Positions 15,948 to 22,076 of a stretch of 22,076 nt of DNA are shown one piece after another; the first letter of the stretch is position 1; each line of letters begins with the position of its first letter. Source of the DNA: JAKLFA01 sp038222225. GTDB lineage: Bacteria > Omnitrophota > Gorgyraeia > Zapsychrales > JANLHA01. Location of the stretch: contig JBBRHV010000031.1 of the NCBI GenBank assembly GCA_038222225.1, positions 1 through 22,076 on the forward strand. Reading direction: 5' to 3'. The notes beneath the pieces are model-generated. The model worked only from the letters and a program-made list of their open reading frames with translations, did no database searches and was not told the origin of the DNA. Both the position numbers and the translations under genes were made by a program.

Positions 15948-16975
15948 GCGCATTCCTTTTGCTTTTCAACTTTATAAACTTTGGCCCAATACTCACGCAA
16001 GACCGAAGACTTCTTTGTCAGCCAGCTCAAATGATCCAGGCTCCAGCCAACCGTCAAATCCAGACCCTCCTCAAACGAAACCTTCGGCTCCCACCCCAGC
16101 TTCTTGATCTTTTCGATATCCACGGAGTAACGGAAATCATGCCCCGGCCGGTCTTTGACAAATTGAATCAAACTTTGCGGCCGATTTAAACATTTTAAGA
16201 TCATCTTAACTGTCGTTAAATTTTTCTGCTCAAAATGACTGCCCACATTATAAACGTCCCCCAGTTTTCCCTTTTTGAGAATGAAGTCCATCGCCTCTGC
16301 GCAATCCTCGACATAAAGCCACTCTCGGATCTGAGCTCCCTGGCCATAGACCGGAACCTTTTCATTGTTGAGGGCTTTTAAAATCACAACCGGGATCAAT
16401 TTTTCAGGATATTGCCACGGCCCATAATTATTGGACGGGCGAACAATAATGGCCGGAAATGAAAAGGTGCGGATGGCTGCACGAACCAAACATTCTGCTC
16501 CGGCTTTGGTCGCCGAATATGGATTGTTGGGCTGAAGAGGAGATCCGTCTTCCTTGAAATGTCCCTGACGGTGATCTCCATAGACCTCATCCGTCGATAT
16601 ATGCAAAAATCGGCTGATGCCAAACTCCGAACTCATCTCAATCATCGTCTGTGTGCCCGCCATATTGGTCTGAACAAACGGATGCACGTTTAAAATACTG
16701 CGGTCCACATGTGTTTCAGCGGCAAAATGAACGACCGTATCGGGGCGAACCTCTTCAAATATAGCCTTCATGCTGACAGGCTTACAAATGTCTACCCGAT
16801 AAAAATTTATGCCTGGCGCGATCTCTTTCAGCCGCCGGCGGTCCCCCGCATACGTCAGCCGATCAACAACAGAAACCTGATGGCCTTTCCGGGCCAGCAA
16901 CCGGCAATAGGCGCTCCCGATAAATCCGGCGCCTCCCGTCACTAGAATCTTTTCTCTTCTTTTCGATAAAGCCAT
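15944..16975 (-). CDS. rmlB: dTDP-glucose 4,6-dehydratase RmlB
   Basis: A 343-residue extended SDR that converts dTDP-glucose to dTDP-4-keto-6-deoxyglucose. ILVTGGAGFIGSAYC (about residues 10–24) is the NAD motif. HFAAETHVDRSI (about 83–94) is an RmlB signature. HISTDEVYGD (about 125–134) carries the catalytic Thr-Asp-Glu, and NPYSATKAG (about 151–159) the Tyr-x3-Lys. RPSNNYGPWQYPEKLIP is the substrate-binding segment. The reading frame runs to a TTG at 17020 inside the upstream gene; I chose the ATG at 16975, one base after that gene's stop, with a weak AAGAG upstream. No rmlC or rmlD is present in the window, so the product probably feeds an aminotransferase rather than rhamnose. Confidence 0.95.
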   Translation of the reverse strand: MALSKRREKILVTGGAGFIGSAYCRLLARKGHQVSVVDRLTYAGDRRRLKEIAPGINFYRVDICKPVSMKAIFEEVRPDTVVHFAAETHVDRSILNVHPFVQTNMAGTQTMIEMSSEFGISRFLHISTDEVYGDHRQGHFKEDGSPLQPNNPYSATKAGAECLVRAAIRTFSFPAIIVRPSNNYGPWQYPEKLIPVVILKALNNEKVPVYGQGAQIREWLYVEDCAEAMDFILKKGKLGDVYNVGSHFEQKNLTTVKMILKCLNRPQSLIQFVKDRPGHDFRYSVDIEKIKKLGWEPKVSFEEGLDLTVGWSLDHLSWLTKKSSVLREYWAKVYKVEKQKECA

Positions 16976-16976
16976 A

Positions 16977-18086
16977 TTAACTCTTAGCCGCGTTTTTAAA
17001 AAACTCTTGAACCGCCCCAATTACCGCGTCTTGATCGTCCCTGGTCAAAAACGGATGCATCGGCAACGCCAATACCCGATCACACAACTTCTCTGAGATG
17101 AGAAAATCCCCTTGCTGATATCCGTAGCTTTTTAAGGCGGTCTGCAGATGCAGCGGCTTCGGATAATAGACCGCGGTCGGGATCTGGCGTTCCTTCAAAT
17201 CATTCTGAAGCTTGTCCCGATGCTCCGTCTGAATCACATACTGGGCAAAAACGGACCGGTTATATTCTTCGATATACGGAGTGACGCAGCACGACGACAA
17301 ACGCTCTGAATAATACGCGGCGACGTTTTGCCGTTCTTCGATTTCCTTCGCGAAATGTTTTAACTTTACCAAAAGAACCGCGGCCTGAATCGTATCCAGC
17401 CGGCTGTTCATGCCGATGTAGGCATGGTCATATTTGTGCGTTCCCTTCCCGTGCAGACGGACAGACTTCATGCGCTCCGCAAGACTATCGTCATCCGTGA
17501 ATACCGCACCGCCGTCCCCGAAACAGCCCAAAGGTTTAGCCGGAAAAAAAGATGTGCAGCTGATATGGCCCAATGAACATGCTTTCCGGCCCTTATATTC
17601 CGCGCCCAGCGATTGCGCCCCGTCTTCAATAACAAACAGATTATACTGCTGAGCGATAGCCTGGATCGCATCATAATCAGCGCATTGACCAAAAATATCA
17701 ACAGCAATGATCCCCCGGGTTTTTCCCGTCACAACCTCAACGATCTTTGACGGATCAATATTGTATGTCCGGGGATCCACATCCACAAAGATCGGCACGG
17801 CCTTTAAAAACGCGATCACCTCCGCCGCCGCAATAAATGAGAACGGCGTTGTAATAATTTCATCACCGGCCTTAACGCCGTAGGCCATCAATGCCAAAAG
17901 CAGCGCATCCGTTCCGGAGGCACAGGCGATTGAATGTTTGACACCGAGAAAACGCGAGAGCTCGTTCTCAAACAAAAGCACTTCCGGACCCATGATGAAC
18001 TTTGCGTTCTCAACGACATTCTTGATTGCTGAATCAATTTCTTCTTTATAAAGCTCATATTGTTTTTCAACATCAATCAAATTCAT
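16977..18086 (-). CDS. WbpE-like DegT family sugar aminotransferase
   Basis: A 369-residue PLP-dependent aminotransferase. VIEDGAQSLGAEYKG gives the PLP Asp (about residue 155), and CTSFFPAKPLGCFGDGGAV the Schiff-base Lys (about residue 184). SFFPxKPLGC, IMGPEV near residue 31 and NSRLDTIQAAVLL closely match WbpE/WlbC, which transaminates UDP-2-acetamido-2-deoxy-3-keto-glucuronate to the 3-amino sugar in B-band LPS and related pathways. The expected partners (Gfo/Idh/MocA oxidoreductase, WbpD-like acyltransferase) are about 5 kb downstream in the same direction. The frame extends to a TTG at 18134, but AAGGA seven bases before the ATG at 18086 decides the start. It follows the GT2 gene by 50 bases. 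Confidence 0.92.
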   Translation of the reverse strand: MNLIDVEKQYELYKEEIDSAIKNVVENAKFIMGPEVLLFENELSRFLGVKHSIACASGTDALLLALMAYGVKAGDEIITTPFSFIAAAEVIAFLKAVPIFVDVDPRTYNIDPSKIVEVVTGKTRGIIAVDIFGQCADYDAIQAIAQQYNLFVIEDGAQSLGAEYKGRKACSLGHISCTSFFPAKPLGCFGDGGAVFTDDDSLAERMKSVRLHGKGTHKYDHAYIGMNSRLDTIQAAVLLVKLKHFAKEIEERQNVAAYYSERLSSCCVTPYIEEYNRSVFAQYVIQTEHRDKLQNDLKERQIPTAVYYPKPLHLQTALKSYGYQQGDFLISEKLCDRVLALPMHPFLTRDDQDAVIGAVQEFFKNAAKS

Positions 18087-18136
18087 AATGCGTTCCTTTA
18101 TCCGTATTTTCCAAGTTAAAAACGCCTCCAACAAAT

Positions 18137-19078
18137 TTATTTGCCCATTTCAATCCGTTTAATCCTTAAAAGGGAATCCTCCAGAAGCCTTCGATTAATC
18201 GAGATCAGATCTGCCACCAGCCCAATCACCAACAGCTGGATTCCTGCGATGATACAAACAGCGGCGAAGATCAAAGACTGAATGTGCCCGCCTCCTGCTC
18301 CCGCCCAATAGAACAGCAAAAATCTCCATCCAATAAGACCGCCGGCAAAAAGAGCGATCATACCCAAATTCATAAACATCCGCATCGGATTATACATGGC
18401 CCACACACGAATCATCGTGACAATCGAACGACTGACATATTCCGGAATGTTTTTAAAAAGACGCGACGGTCGTTCAACACGGTTGGTCTGCACCGTAATA
18501 TTTTCAATAGCCAAATTCTTGTGACCCGCCTGAATAATCGATTCAAGCGTATATGTATAAGTTGAAACAATATTAATCCTTAAGGCTGCCTCCCGGCTAT
18601 AAGCCCGAAAACCAGTGGTGGCATCCGGCACATCAGCACCTGAAAGCTGACGAACCACCGCGCTGCCGATCCGCTGCAGGCGTTTTTTGATCCACGAGAA
18701 TTGTTTGATATTTTCTATGTCGCGGTTCCCAATCACAACATCCGCACGACCTTCCAAGATCGGAGCAATTAAACGCGGGATATCTTCACCCTTATACTGC
18801 CCATCAGCATCAGTATTCACAACAATATCCGCGCCTTTTTTTAAAGACGTGTCTAAGCCCACTTGAAAAACAGTGGCCAAACCTTTTTTTTTGGTCAGTC
18901 GAATCAGATGATGAACCCCGCACGCGCGGGCCACATCCGAAGTCTGATCCGTGCTGCCGTCATCAATGACCAGAATCTCGATAACGTCAACACCGAAAAT
19001 CTGCTTAGGTAACGCCGCCAGGGTTTGAGGTAAAGTTTCAGCCTCATTCAGACAGGGGATCTGAATAATCAACTTCAT
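18137..19078 (-). CDS. Family 2 glycosyltransferase with C-terminal membrane anchor
   Basis: A 313-residue GT-A fold transferase of the polyprenyl-phosphate glycosyltransferase type (DPM1/GtrB-like). IIQIPCLNEAETLPQTL starts the nucleotide-binding half. ILVIDDGSTDQT (about residues 35–46) and NTDADGQYKGEDI (D90-A-D92) supply the UDP/GDP and metal-binding Asp residues. TTGFRAYSREAAL (about 154–166) is typical of the DPM1/DpmA type. Two hydrophobic helices (about 237–258 and 266–292) anchor it to the inner membrane. A strong SD, AAAGGAG five bases before the ATG, and the upstream non-coding gap mark it as the first gene of the glycan operon. It could make a polyprenyl-phosphate sugar or act on a lipid carrier. 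Confidence 0.9.
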   Translation of the reverse strand: MKLIIQIPCLNEAETLPQTLAALPKQIFGVDVIEILVIDDGSTDQTSDVARACGVHHLIRLTKKKGLATVFQVGLDTSLKKGADIVVNTDADGQYKGEDIPRLIAPILEGRADVVIGNRDIENIKQFSWIKKRLQRIGSAVVRQLSGADVPDATTGFRAYSREAALRINIVSTYTYTLESIIQAGHKNLAIENITVQTNRVERPSRLFKNIPEYVSRSIVTMIRVWAMYNPMRMFMNLGMIALFAGGLIGWRFLLFYWAGAGGGHIQSLIFAAVCIIAGIQLLVIGLVADLISINRRLLEDSLLRIKRIEMGK

Positions 19079-19113
19079 AATCGCTCCTTTAAATTATATA
19101 TACACGTATACCT

Positions 19114-19142
19114 ATTGTAGGGAAGATTTTCAAAGCCGACAA
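19114..19142 (-). promoter_or_regulatory. Putative sigma70-type promoter for the glycan operon
   Basis: Read on the minus strand, TTGTCG (19137–19142) and TACAAT (19114–19119) are separated by 17 bases, and the first glycan gene starts 36 bases further on. The -10 matches 5 of 6 consensus positions and the -35 about 4 of 6. A perfect TATAAT is also present at 19093–19098, but its -35 is poor and its transcript leader would be too short. Just downstream of the chosen promoter, 19099–19110 (TATACACGTATA) is a 5-bp inverted repeat around two bases that could be an operator. All of this is by eye. Confidence 0.35.
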
Positions 19143-19145
19143 GCT

Positions 19146-19162
19146 AAAAAGGAGATTTCCTT
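19146..19162 (-). terminator. Possible weak terminator after feoB
   Basis: Immediately overlapping the feoB stop codon, the minus strand reads AAGGA-AATC-TCCTT followed by TTT, a five-base-pair stem and short U tract. The stem is short and the tract modest, so termination would be partial at best, and some readthrough from feoB into the glycan genes is possible. Confidence 0.2.
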
Positions 19163-21176
19163 ATCCAGAGGTAAAAAAGAATAAGAAAAGGCTGAAAATT
19201 TGAAAAACTAGAACACTCATCAACCATGCCAGTACAAACATATAGCCAGCCGCCAAATAAGCCCATCTCGCTCCTATTTCCTTGCGAATGGTCACAAGTG
19301 TCGGCAAACATGGCGTATATAACGCCACCATTACCAAGAAAGCGTAACCGGAAGCCTGTGTAAAATGCTGAGCCAAAATAACCGGTAAAGTCCCTTCCTG
19401 CGCGCCATAAAGTGTTCCGAAAATTCCGATAATGGTTTCTTTGGCCATCACACCAAAAAACAAAGCAACCCCCGCCTGCCAAAACCCGAAACCTGCCGGC
19501 ACAAAAATGGGCGCCACCACCCTACCGATGTGCCCGATGATACTTGCCTCTGACGCATATTCTACCCCGAAAGGAAGCGAGGCCAAAGCCCAGGTAATGA
19601 TCACAAAAGAAAAAATGACCGTTCCTGCTTTTTTGACAAACATCAGAGCCTGAACCCACATATGCGTCATAACATCTTTCAGCAGCGGCATCCTGTATGG
19701 CGGCAACTCCATAATGAGCGGCACCGTTTCGCCTTTGAACAAAACCTGCCTGAGTAATTTTGCCATCACAATGGCCATGACAATACCCAAAACGTAGAGA
19801 GAAAACACCACAAGTCCCTGGTTCTCCTTGAAAAATGCCGCCGTAAAAAGCGTATAAACCGGAAGCCGTGCCGCACAGCTCATCAGCGGCAGGACCAGAA
19901 TGGTTAAGATCCGATCCTTTCTGGAACCCAGCGTCCGCGCCGCCATAATCCCCGGAATACTACAGCCAAACCCCAAAAGCATCGGGATAAATGATTTTCC
20001 ATGAAGCCCCAAGGCATGCATAAAACGGTCCATAATGAATGCCGCCCGCGCCAGATATCCGCTGTCCTGTAAAAACGAGATCTCCAGATAAAGAATCATG
20101 ATGTAAGGCAAAAATGCTGCCACGCTTCCCACGCCGGAGAAAATCCCGTCAGACACCAAAGAAGCCAGCCAGGCCGGCAGCCCCGCGGACAGAATTCCGG
20201 AGGATGCCCCTGCTCCCAAAACGGCAAAAAAATTCTGGATCAGATCCACAACCGGCTCACCAACCGTAAAAACAATTTTAAACAGCGCATACATCGCTCC
20301 CAAAAAAATCGGCAGTCCCAAAAAACGGTGAGTTAATACTTTATCGATCCGGTCCGAAACAGTGATCATGTCTTCTAAGGTCAACGTCTTGGTTACACAC
20401 TCTGCAGCCAATCCCTTGATAAAGGCATAACGCCGCTCCAAAACCTGAGCCTTGACATTAACCGCTAAAGATTCTTTAGCCTGGGCAACTTTTTCTAAAA
20501 CCGCTTCGCCGTTCGGCGTTTTGCGCACAAACTCGGTGGAGGTCGGCCCTTCTTCCAAAAGCTTGACCGCTAAGGCCCGGTTTAAAAACCCGCTTTGAAT
20601 ATGAGCATCCTCAAGCTGCTGCTGAACTTTAACAATCAGCGGTTCCAGTTCTCCATAATCAATATGAAAATCATGAGGGCTCTGCTGCTGTGCGCGCGAT
20701 AAAGCCTCCTGAAGTTCAGCAATCCCCTTATTCTGAGAGGCAACCGCCTCGACGACCGAAGCCCCCAAGACCTGACTCAACTCTGAAGAATTGATCGCTA
20801 GACCCCGCCGCTTGGCCAAATCCATTTTGTTCAGACAAACCACCACCCGCTGCCCCATTTCCAGCATCTGGCAGGTTAAATAAAGGTTGCGTTCCAGATT
20901 GGAAGCATCGACCACACACAACACCACATCCGGATGTTCCTGAAGCAAAAACTCGCTGGCAACCCGTTCATCCATCGAATAGGCGGTCAGGCTGTAAATT
21001 CCGGGAAGGTCCACCAGCCGAAACTGCTCAGAACCGATCAGGCATAACGCCTCTTTGACCTCAACGGTCGTTCCCGGCCAGTTGCCGATCTTTTCGTGGC
21101 TTTTCGCCAGCACATTGAAGATTGTGGTCTTGCCGCTATTGGGATTACCGGCAAGGCATATTGTAGACTTCATCAT
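19161..21176 (-). CDS. feoB: Ferrous iron transporter FeoB
   Basis: A 671-residue inner-membrane Fe(II) permease with a cytoplasmic GTPase. G1 is GNPNSGKTT (about residues 10–18), followed by GNWPGTTVEVKE. G3 is DLPGIYSLTAYS (about 56–67) and G4 NKMD (about 116–119). The NFeoB helical domain follows. The membrane part starts near residue 270 and contains the FeoB hallmarks GFGCSIPGIMAARTL and LMSCAARLPVYTLF, plus MAKETIIGIFGTLYG. The length is normal for a short FeoB without a C-terminal Cys-rich tail. The frame reaches a TTG at 21194, but the ATG at 21176, seven bases after GAGGGG, is the likelier start (a second ATG follows immediately). It is the last gene of the regulator-feoA-feoB operon. 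Confidence 0.96.
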   Translation of the reverse strand: MMKSTICLAGNPNSGKTTIFNVLAKSHEKIGNWPGTTVEVKEALCLIGSEQFRLVDLPGIYSLTAYSMDERVASEFLLQEHPDVVLCVVDASNLERNLYLTCQMLEMGQRVVVCLNKMDLAKRRGLAINSSELSQVLGASVVEAVASQNKGIAELQEALSRAQQQSPHDFHIDYGELEPLIVKVQQQLEDAHIQSGFLNRALAVKLLEEGPTSTEFVRKTPNGEAVLEKVAQAKESLAVNVKAQVLERRYAFIKGLAAECVTKTLTLEDMITVSDRIDKVLTHRFLGLPIFLGAMYALFKIVFTVGEPVVDLIQNFFAVLGAGASSGILSAGLPAWLASLVSDGIFSGVGSVAAFLPYIMILYLEISFLQDSGYLARAAFIMDRFMHALGLHGKSFIPMLLGFGCSIPGIMAARTLGSRKDRILTILVLPLMSCAARLPVYTLFTAAFFKENQGLVVFSLYVLGIVMAIVMAKLLRQVLFKGETVPLIMELPPYRMPLLKDVMTHMWVQALMFVKKAGTVIFSFVIITWALASLPFGVEYASEASIIGHIGRVVAPIFVPAGFGFWQAGVALFFGVMAKETIIGIFGTLYGAQEGTLPVILAQHFTQASGYAFLVMVALYTPCLPTLVTIRKEIGARWAYLAAGYMFVLAWLMSVLVFQIFSLFLFFFTSG

Positions 21177-21192
21177 AAAACCGCCCCTCGCC

Positions 21193-21222
21193 AACTTCGT
21201 AGGTTGTAACTTCGTAGGTTGT
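21193..21222. repeat. Perfect 15-bp tandem duplication between feoA and feoB
   Basis: AACTTCGTAGGTTGT occurs twice head-to-tail (21193–21207 and 21208–21222) with no mismatch. It fills most of the 51-base gap between the feoA stop (21228) and the feoB start (21176), just upstream of the feoB SD. It could be a recent slippage duplication or affect translation of feoB. No function is shown. Confidence 0.85.
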
Positions 21223-21227
21223 TTCGG

Positions 21228-21497
21228 CTAATTTTTTTTGCTTGAACTTTTCACATCGGATATCACTTCTACCCAGATCGTCTGACTCATGCCGCGCCCC
21301 AAAGCCAGACGCATGGTCTCCTTGGCAACAATGATGGGCCCCTTCTTGGTATTCTGCACAACCTTCAGAACCTCTCCCTCGCGGATACCCATATGCTGCA
21401 GCTGACCTTCCAAAGATTTACCGGCATCGATCTTTAAAACACGGACGGCTTGGCCAACCTGAACTTTATTTAAAAGGATCATCGTCTCTGCCATCAT
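21228..21497 (-). CDS. feoA: Ferrous iron transport accessory protein FeoA
   Basis: An 89-residue protein with the SH3-like FeoA fold: LLNKVQVGQAVRVLKIDAG, then LEGQLQHMGIREGEVLKVVQNT, then GPIIVAKETMRLALGRGMSQTIWV. The MGIREG turn and the RLALGRGMSQTI segment are typical of FeoA. FeoA supports FeoB in the cytoplasm. It overlaps the upstream regulator by 4 bases (ATGATG: stop TGA inside the start), and two adjacent ATG codons are usable; AAAGG lies a few bases upstream. A short Lys/Ser-rich tail (SSSKKN) ends the protein. The gene order regulator-feoA-feoB fits an iron-responsive operon. Confidence 0.93.
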   Translation of the reverse strand: MMAETMILLNKVQVGQAVRVLKIDAGKSLEGQLQHMGIREGEVLKVVQNTKKGPIIVAKETMRLALGRGMSQTIWVEVISDVKSSSKKN

Positions 21498-21913
21498 AGG
21501 CCTTTCAAAAAATCCGGATCCGACTGTTTATAGTCGTCAATCCTTTCCATGAATTTCTGCAGTTTTCCGATTGTAACCCGGGCCAGCAGATGTTCTGTCC
21601 TGCAAGCATCCTCCTCGGCCTGTTTCTCCTCCACCCCTAACACCTCATGGAAAAATTTCTTAAGCATGCAATGACGCGCATAAACTTCCTTGGCGATCTT
21701 CAAACCCTCATCGGTCAAATGAACCCCTTGATATTTTTCCTGAGAGACTAAACCCCTTGCTTTCAAATGCGTTAAAGCCTCGGTGACCGAAGGCGCCTTG
21801 ACACCTAAGTATTCCGCCAAATCCTTGACGCGGACATCGCCACGCTCCTTCTTCAGCATATAAATACGTTCCAAATAATCCTCTAAAGCCGCAGAAACCT
21901 CTTCAAACTTCAT
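21494..21913 (-). CDS. DtxR/MntR-family metal-dependent transcriptional repressor
   Basis: A 139-residue two-domain regulator: an N-terminal winged helix-turn-helix (VRVKDLAEYLGVKAPSVTEAL, about residues 28–48, and the GVHLTDEG wing) followed by a dimerisation/metal domain. Candidate metal ligands are Asp12 and Glu15 in LEDYLERIY, His81 in ARHCML, and Cys104, Glu107 and His108 in EDACRTEHLL. Cys104-x2-Glu-His matches the iron-sensing DtxR/IdeR primary site rather than the Glu of manganese-sensing MntR, while Asp12 is MntR-like. It lacks the C-terminal SH3 domain of full-length DtxR. Co-transcription with feoAB strongly suggests Fe(II)-dependent repression of iron uptake and of itself. A strong SD, GGGAGG five bases before the ATG, fixes the start. 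Confidence 0.92.
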   Translation of the reverse strand: MKFEEVSAALEDYLERIYMLKKERGDVRVKDLAEYLGVKAPSVTEALTHLKARGLVSQEKYQGVHLTDEGLKIAKEVYARHCMLKKFFHEVLGVEEKQAEEDACRTEHLLARVTIGKLQKFMERIDDYKQSDPDFLKGL

Positions 21914-22006
21914 TTTCGCCTCCCTTTATAATCGTCCGTTCTGGAAAAAGTTTTTAGTTTTATTATTCTTATCTTCTGTTCTTACAGAGAGATCTGCTAA
22001 AACTAC

Positions 22007-22035
22007 TTGCCTCCCCCTGGCGAAACCATTATTCT
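22007..22035 (+). promoter_or_regulatory. Putative promoter for a divergent plus-strand gene
   Basis: TTGCCT (22007–22012) and TATTCT (22030–22035) are 17 bases apart on the plus strand, each matching 4 of 6 consensus positions. They lie in the intergenic region that starts at 21914 and point to the right, away from the metal regulator. This region would therefore be shared by both promoters. Confidence 0.25.
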
Positions 22036-22058
22036 AAACAGCATGGAGGTCAAAACCT

Positions 22059-22076
22059 ATGGATCAAATCTCTCGT
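22059..22076 (+). CDS. Possible start of a divergent gene, cut by the window edge
   Basis: An ATG at 22059 begins M-D-Q-I-S-R and runs off the window. GGAGG lies nine bases upstream (22045–22049), a good SD, and a plausible promoter precedes it. Only six codons are visible, so no product can be named. An earlier ATG at 22043 in another frame overlaps the SD and is less likely. Confidence 0.3.

Noticed and set aside
16976..17020. Longer RmlB with a TTG start overlapping the upstream aminotransferase
   Set aside because: The extra 15 residues are not family-like, and the ATG at 16975 sits one base after the upstream stop.
21955..21973. Fur-box-like sequence (GATAAG-AATAAT on the minus strand) upstream of the metal regulator
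   Set aside because: It matches only about 11 of 19 positions of the Fur consensus in an AT-rich stretch, and the local regulator is DtxR-type, not Fur.

Overview
This window is a long, almost entirely minus-strand block of cell-surface polysaccharide (O-antigen or glycan type) biosynthesis genes, about 1–19 kb, preceded in the direction of transcription by an iron-uptake operon at about 19.2–21.9 kb. Base composition is moderate, Shine-Dalgarno (SD) sequences are strong, and many genes are joined by 4-base ATGA/GTGA stop-start overlaps. A Wzx-type flippase and nucleotide-sugar genes fit a Gram-negative or otherwise diderm, probably uncultured bacterium. I cannot assign a phylum from the sequence alone.

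Iron region (21,913 to 19,161, minus strand): a short DtxR/MntR-family metal-dependent repressor overlaps feoA by 4 bases, and feoB (ferrous iron permease) follows. A perfect 15-bp tandem repeat lies between feoA and feoB. At the far right edge, a divergent plus-strand gene may begin.

Glycan region (19,078 to 199, minus strand), in order of transcription: a membrane-tailed family-2 glycosyltransferase; a WbpE-like aminotransferase; rmlB; rmlA; a VioA/ArnB-type aminotransferase; a GT4 glycosyltransferase; a Gfo/Idh/MocA oxidoreductase; a WbpD/WlbB-like hexapeptide acyltransferase; a LegB-like dehydratase; a pyruvate-dehydrogenase-type E1 alpha/beta pair; a third DegT-family aminotransferase; a second sugar nucleotidylyltransferase; a second GT4; an FkbM methyltransferase; a Wzx-like flippase; and three class I SAM methyltransferases. 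The last methyltransferase is frameshifted at a run of eight A/T bases.

Read as a pathway, three amino-sugar routes appear to be present: dTDP-4-keto-6-deoxyglucose aminated at C-4 (RmlA, RmlB and an aminotransferase, with no RmlC/RmlD); a 2,3-diamino-uronate-like sugar (WbpE-like, oxidoreductase and acyltransferase genes); and an unassigned sugar made by LegB, E1 alpha/beta, aminotransferase and nucleotidylyltransferase. The four methyltransferases suggest a methylated or methyl-capped product. I found no Wzy polymerase, no initiating phosphoglycosyltransferase and no ligase, so the locus probably continues past the left edge or relies on genes elsewhere. The most interesting element is the LegB–E1alpha–E1beta–aminotransferase–nucleotidylyltransferase module, in which thiamine-diphosphate E1 subunits appear without any E2/E3 partner inside a sugar pathway.
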